Under the pieces are notes generated by a model. It had not been told where the DNA came from. It did not search any database and saw nothing but the letters and a program-made list of their open reading frames with translations. A stretch of 64,000 nucleotides of DNA from Nanobdellota archaeon (GTDB lineage Archaea > Nanobdellota > Nanobdellia > Pacearchaeales > GW2011-AR1): assembly GCA_013329055.1 (NCBI GenBank), contig DUKY01000016.1, positions 16,851 to 80,850 on the forward strand, given 5' to 3'. The position numbers and the translations under genes were made by a program. Every line of letters starts with the position of its first letter. Position 1 is the stretch's first letter. Below are positions 60,243 through 64,000 of the stretch, one piece after another.

Positions 60243-63105
60243 AGAAATAATTTCTAACTTAGGAATTGAAAACGGAGTTTATAATAAAGATGACTTAAAG
60301 AAAATTGCTAATCCGCGATTAATAAAATCTATAGAAAAAGGAAAAATTGATTTTGATAAAATATATTTTATGGATAAAAGGCCTTTAATTATTTTTAAAC
60401 ATTTTAATATAGAAGTTAATGAAGAAGAAATAAAATATATCCTAGAAAAGATTTGGAGTCTTGATGAAGTGCCATTGTTTTTTGTTATAACTCCAAAACT
60501 AGTAAGAATTTATAATAGCTTCTTTTTCGATAAAGATAACCCAAAGAAGATAGAGGAAAAAATTGAGAATATAAATTCTTTTTTAGAGGAGTTTAAATAT
60601 GAGAAATTGTTGGGTGGTGATTTCTTAAATAAGAATGAATTGGGTTTCTCTAAGAAAAGAAGATTAGGAGAATATTTGAAAGATAATTTGAGTGTGTTAA
60701 TTGATAAACTAGAATCAGATGGGCTAGAAAGAGAAATAATAAATAACTTACTTTTAAAATGTTTTTTTTCTAAATGCTTTATTGATAGATATGATTATTT
60801 TCTTAAGAAGATAAAAAACGACTACAAAGTTAATTCATTTGAAGAATTAATTTTGAATATTGATGATTTATACAACTTTTTCGGAGAATTAAAAGAAAAA
60901 CATAATGGAGATATCTTTAAAACAGAAAAAGAAGAAAAGAATAAAATCAAAAAATCCTCTCTTAAGATTATATCGAATTTCTATAAAGGGTATGATTTAT
61001 CGAGGAATCAGTCAGTTTTATTCAACCCATATAATTTTTCTATAATTCCAGTTAGTCTAGTAAGTGATATTTATCAGGTAGTTTTGGGAGAAGAAGGAAG
61101 AGAGAAAAACAAATCATTTTATACTCCACTTTTTTTAGTGGATGAATTTTTAAACAAATATAAAGATTCTGTTAGTGATAAAACGACTATTTTAGACCCT
61201 TCCTGCGGATCAGGTATTTTTTTAGTAGAGTTTTTAAGATTAAAGTTAAGTAGATTAAAAAAGTTTGATAAATCTTCTATTGAAAAAGTATTGCACACAA
61301 TTTATGGGTTTGATCTAGATAAAAAGGCTGTTAAGATTGCATGTTTTTCATTATACGTGGTAATTTTGGATTATATAGAAAACTTAAAGAGTTTTAAATT
61401 TGATAATTTAATTGACAAGAATCTTTTTGAAATTGATTTTTTTGATTTAACCAAATTTGAAGAGAGTAATCAAATCCCTTCCTCTTTTGATTTAATAATT
61501 GGAAATCCTCCTTGGGGTCAACCCGCTGAACAAAAGAGATATAAGGAATATTGTAAAAAGAGAAATTTTCCAATAACGGATGGGCAGATAGCAGAAGCAT
61601 TTCTTTATCGTGCAGGAGAATTTTCAAAAGACAATCACCCAATTTCTTTACTCATTACATCTAAAATATTTTACAAGAACAGAGACTCATTTAGAAAAAA
61701 GTTCTCAGAAATTTTTTCCATAGAAGAGATAATAGATTTCACGAGAGTTAGGAAATTAATTTTTGATGAAGCGGACTCTCCCTTTGCTTTAATGACTTAT
61801 TCAAGAACCAAAAAGAAACAAAAAATAAATTTTATTCCAATTAAAAAATCTATTTTTTTAGAGAGAATCAAGCAATTATACTTTGATAAAGAGGAAGAGA
61901 AGAATTTATCCCACGAACATTTCGTTAAAGGTTTAAAGATTTATCTAGATGGGAATGCAAACGATAACAGAATAATTGATAAAATAAGGGAGGACTCTAT
62001 TTCTTTGAAAACTTTTTTAGAGGAGAAGAATTTGGATTGGGGAACTGGATTAATATATAACAACAAAAATATTGCCAATAATACAAGCCATTTTAAAGAT
62101 CAAAATATACTTAATTGTAAGTTTCTTGAAGGTGCCAATAAAGAGTTTGAGAAATTTAATTTGAATTATGATGGATTGCCTAAATTAAAAGAAAGATTTG
62201 ATATCTTTCAAAGATTAGGGAACATTGAATCGTATAAAAAACCAAAAATCTTAATTAGAAGAGGCGTTAGCGAAATAATTAGTACATATGAAAAAAGACC
62301 CTGTGTATACAACAATTCAATATTTGGTTTATGTAGTAAATCAACAGACCAAGAAGATTACCTTCTTTTTTTAGGGGGACTTATCACTTCGAAATTATAT
62401 CTGTATTACACTTTTTTATTGAGTAATGGCGTAGGGGTTGAGAGGGCTGAGATTACAAAAGCAGACCATTTAGAATTTTGTATACCTAAGACCCTAAATT
62501 TGAAATTAAAATCTGGTAAAAATATTATAAAAAGCTACAAAGAACTAATTTTATCGAAAGGAAGAAACTCTAATGCACGGAAAGTTCTTGATTCAAATGT
62601 ATTTGAATTGTATGGGTTAAGTAAGATTGATGAATATTTTGTAGAATATGTCTATGATCTAATAATTCCTTATTGGGAGAACCCTGATAAAGATGAGAAT
62701 GTATTCAATTCCCAAAAAAAATTACTACGAGAAGATGATGGTGAACAATACTTAAAAGAATATATTAATTTATTTTTCAACTCCATTTTATTTAGCACAA
62801 AAATAGGTAAACTAAATGCAGAAATTTATGAATCCCCAGGATTTGTTTGTATAAATTTTAATTACAATAAAAAAGGAGGAGAAATTAATAAAGTAAAATC
62901 TTCTGATAACTTATCTAAATTGATATCAAATTTAGGAAATCTATTGTCTCTAGATAAAGTCGGAGAGAGATTATTTTTACAAAAAGAATTGGTTGGATGT
63001 AGCAAAAATTCAATATTTATAATAAAACAAAATAAAAAGAAATATTGGCACAAAAAGAATGCTATTTCTGATATTTCTGAAATAATAAAATTAATTAAAG
63101 GATAA
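60232..63105 (+). CDS. N6-adenine DNA methyltransferase / type IIG-like restriction-modification protein
   Basis: 'TTILDPSCGSGIFLVEFLRL' (motif I), 'FDLIIGNPPWGQPAEQKRY' (motif IV). Confidence 0.87.
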   Translation: MELKEIISNLGIENGVYNKDDLKKIANPRLIKSIEKGKIDFDKIYFMDKRPLIIFKHFNIEVNEEEIKYILEKIWSLDEVPLFFVITPKLVRIYNSFFFDKDNPKKIEEKIENINSFLEEFKYEKLLGGDFLNKNELGFSKKRRLGEYLKDNLSVLIDKLESDGLEREIINNLLLKCFFSKCFIDRYDYFLKKIKNDYKVNSFEELILNIDDLYNFFGELKEKHNGDIFKTEKEEKNKIKKSSLKIISNFYKGYDLSRNQSVLFNPYNFSIIPVSLVSDIYQVVLGEEGREKNKSFYTPLFLVDEFLNKYKDSVSDKTTILDPSCGSGIFLVEFLRLKLSRLKKFDKSSIEKVLHTIYGFDLDKKAVKIACFSLYVVILDYIENLKSFKFDNLIDKNLFEIDFFDLTKFEESNQIPSSFDLIIGNPPWGQPAEQKRYKEYCKKRNFPITDGQIAEAFLYRAGEFSKDNHPISLLITSKIFYKNRDSFRKKFSEIFSIEEIIDFTRVRKLIFDEADSPFALMTYSRTKKKQKINFIPIKKSIFLERIKQLYFDKEEEKNLSHEHFVKGLKIYLDGNANDNRIIDKIREDSISLKTFLEEKNLDWGTGLIYNNKNIANNTSHFKDQNILNCKFLEGANKEFEKFNLNYDGLPKLKERFDIFQRLGNIESYKKPKILIRRGVSEIISTYEKRPCVYNNSIFGLCSKSTDQEDYLLFLGGLITSKLYLYYTFLLSNGVGVERAEITKADHLEFCIPKTLNLKLKSGKNIIKSYKELILSKGRNSNARKVLDSNVFELYGLSKIDEYFVEYVYDLIIPYWENPDKDENVFNSQKKLLREDDGEQYLKEYINLFFNSILFSTKIGKLNAEIYESPGFVCINFNYNKKGGEINKVKSSDNLSKLISNLGNLLSLDKVGERLFLQKELVGCSKNSIFIIKQNKKKYWHKKNAISDISEIIKLIKG

Positions 63106-63106
63106 A

Positions 63107-63766
63107 ATGATTAGATTTGGAAATTTTGCAGACTTAGGAATTAGTAAAGAAATTCCGAAAAAAGAATTAGATAATATATTTTTATTACTAGAAAAATCCT
63201 ATGAAGAAATGTTAAAAAATCATCCAAAAAATGAGTTAATACAGAATAACGAAGATAGAAATAGGAATTTATTAAAAAAATATATGAATGAAAATCTTGG
63301 GAATTTTGGTTTATCTTACTTAGTAATTGTTGCTGAGTGCAATGTTGAAGATAAGAACCATAATTCTATAGGTTATTCTGACTTAAAAATATTCAATTTC
63401 TCTGATTATAATATGGAAAATAAAGAAGAGATGTGTTTTATAATTGAATGCAAATGCTTAAACAAAAATTATGGCGGAGATAAATCTCTAAAAAAACATT
63501 ATATTTCCGAGGGGATATTACGTTTTAAAAAGAAATATCCTTCCCCTTTTGGAGTTGGCTCTATGCTTTCTTTTGTGCAGATAAAAACTCCAAAGGATTT
63601 TATAGATAAGATCAAGAATTTTGTAGAACAAAATAAAATCAATTTCATAAAAAGTGAATTTAAAGAGTCTGAAAGAGTAAAATCTTTATTCACCCATGTA
63701 ACTAAACACAAAAATATAGAGATTTATCATTTATTCTTAGATATGAATAAAAGGCAAACTCTGTAA
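63107..63766 (+). CDS. putative PD-(D/E)XK-type nuclease partner of the methyltransferase
   Basis: 'GYSDLKIFNF...CFIIECKCLNK' D...ExK arrangement; starts 2 nt after the MTase stop. Confidence 0.5.
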   Translation: MIRFGNFADLGISKEIPKKELDNIFLLLEKSYEEMLKNHPKNELIQNNEDRNRNLLKKYMNENLGNFGLSYLVIVAECNVEDKNHNSIGYSDLKIFNFSDYNMENKEEMCFIIECKCLNKNYGGDKSLKKHYISEGILRFKKKYPSPFGVGSMLSFVQIKTPKDFIDKIKNFVEQNKINFIKSEFKESERVKSLFTHVTKHKNIEIYHLFLDMNKRQTL

Positions 63767-64000
63767 AAAAAATATTTTCTATTTTAACCCCTTCAATAAC
63801 TACTTAGGCTGCTAATTTTGAATAAAATAGTTTCTTATTAGATTGTTCTATTCTAGGTTTTTATCCATAGCCTTAGGCTTCTTTCTTCAACTATTAGATA
63901 TAATTAAATAATCCTCTCTTAAAATCCCTCTATAATCCCCTTCAATTCCCCTCTTTTCTCATCGTTTCAAAATTAGTGTAGAATCCACAGACATATGTCG

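Larger units (their letters stand above)
59654..63977. repeat. imperfect ~40-bp direct repeats (59654-59693 and 63937-63977) bracketing the R-M locus
   Basis: ctccttcaattccccccttttctaagagtttaaaattagg vs ccccttcaattcccctcttttctcatcgtttcaaaattagtg. Confidence 0.75.

Noticed and set aside
49677-63999. 'tgtagaatcca(..)gacatatgtc' at 49677 and 63978 as borders of one ~14-kb mobile element
   Set aside because: Only ~22 bp shared, the window ends at the second copy, and housekeeping genes (metK, kae1, tRNA-Asp) lie between; a dispersed short repeat is more likely.

Overview
AT-rich archaeal chromosome segment. Gene content (Kae1, archaeal-style YchF, HTH-CBS regulator, archaeal-style TATA boxes close to start codons, very large Thr/Asn/Ser-rich surface proteins) suggests a DPANN-type archaeon (Woesearchaeota/Pacearchaeota-like); this is inference, not a database result. 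A few housekeeping genes (ychF, metK, kae1, tRNA-Asp, rmlA-like) are embedded in accessory DNA. Main content: (1) a triplicated two-gene operon encoding a small N-terminal-TM protein plus a giant Cys-rich secreted protein; (2) a 4475-aa protein in which 56 RCC1-like repeats fall into exactly eight groups of seven, each group interrupting an Ig-like domain; (3) a 1179-aa 'VGIGTTxP' tail-fibre-like protein flanked by fragments of its own 5' and 3' ends; (4) many toxin-antitoxin, Fic/Doc, AlbA/Schlafen-like, BRO, RhuM, NYN and restriction-modification genes, several bounded by private direct repeats; (5) a dense population of small palindromic elements, often nested (a hairpin inserted in the loop of another hairpin), placed at gene 3' ends with the 3' end duplicated, and in one case inserted in frame inside a coding sequence. 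A clear MITE-like element (15-bp perfect TIRs, 9-bp TSD) lies at 1368-1537. No CRISPR array, rRNA, or recognisable transposase/integrase was seen.
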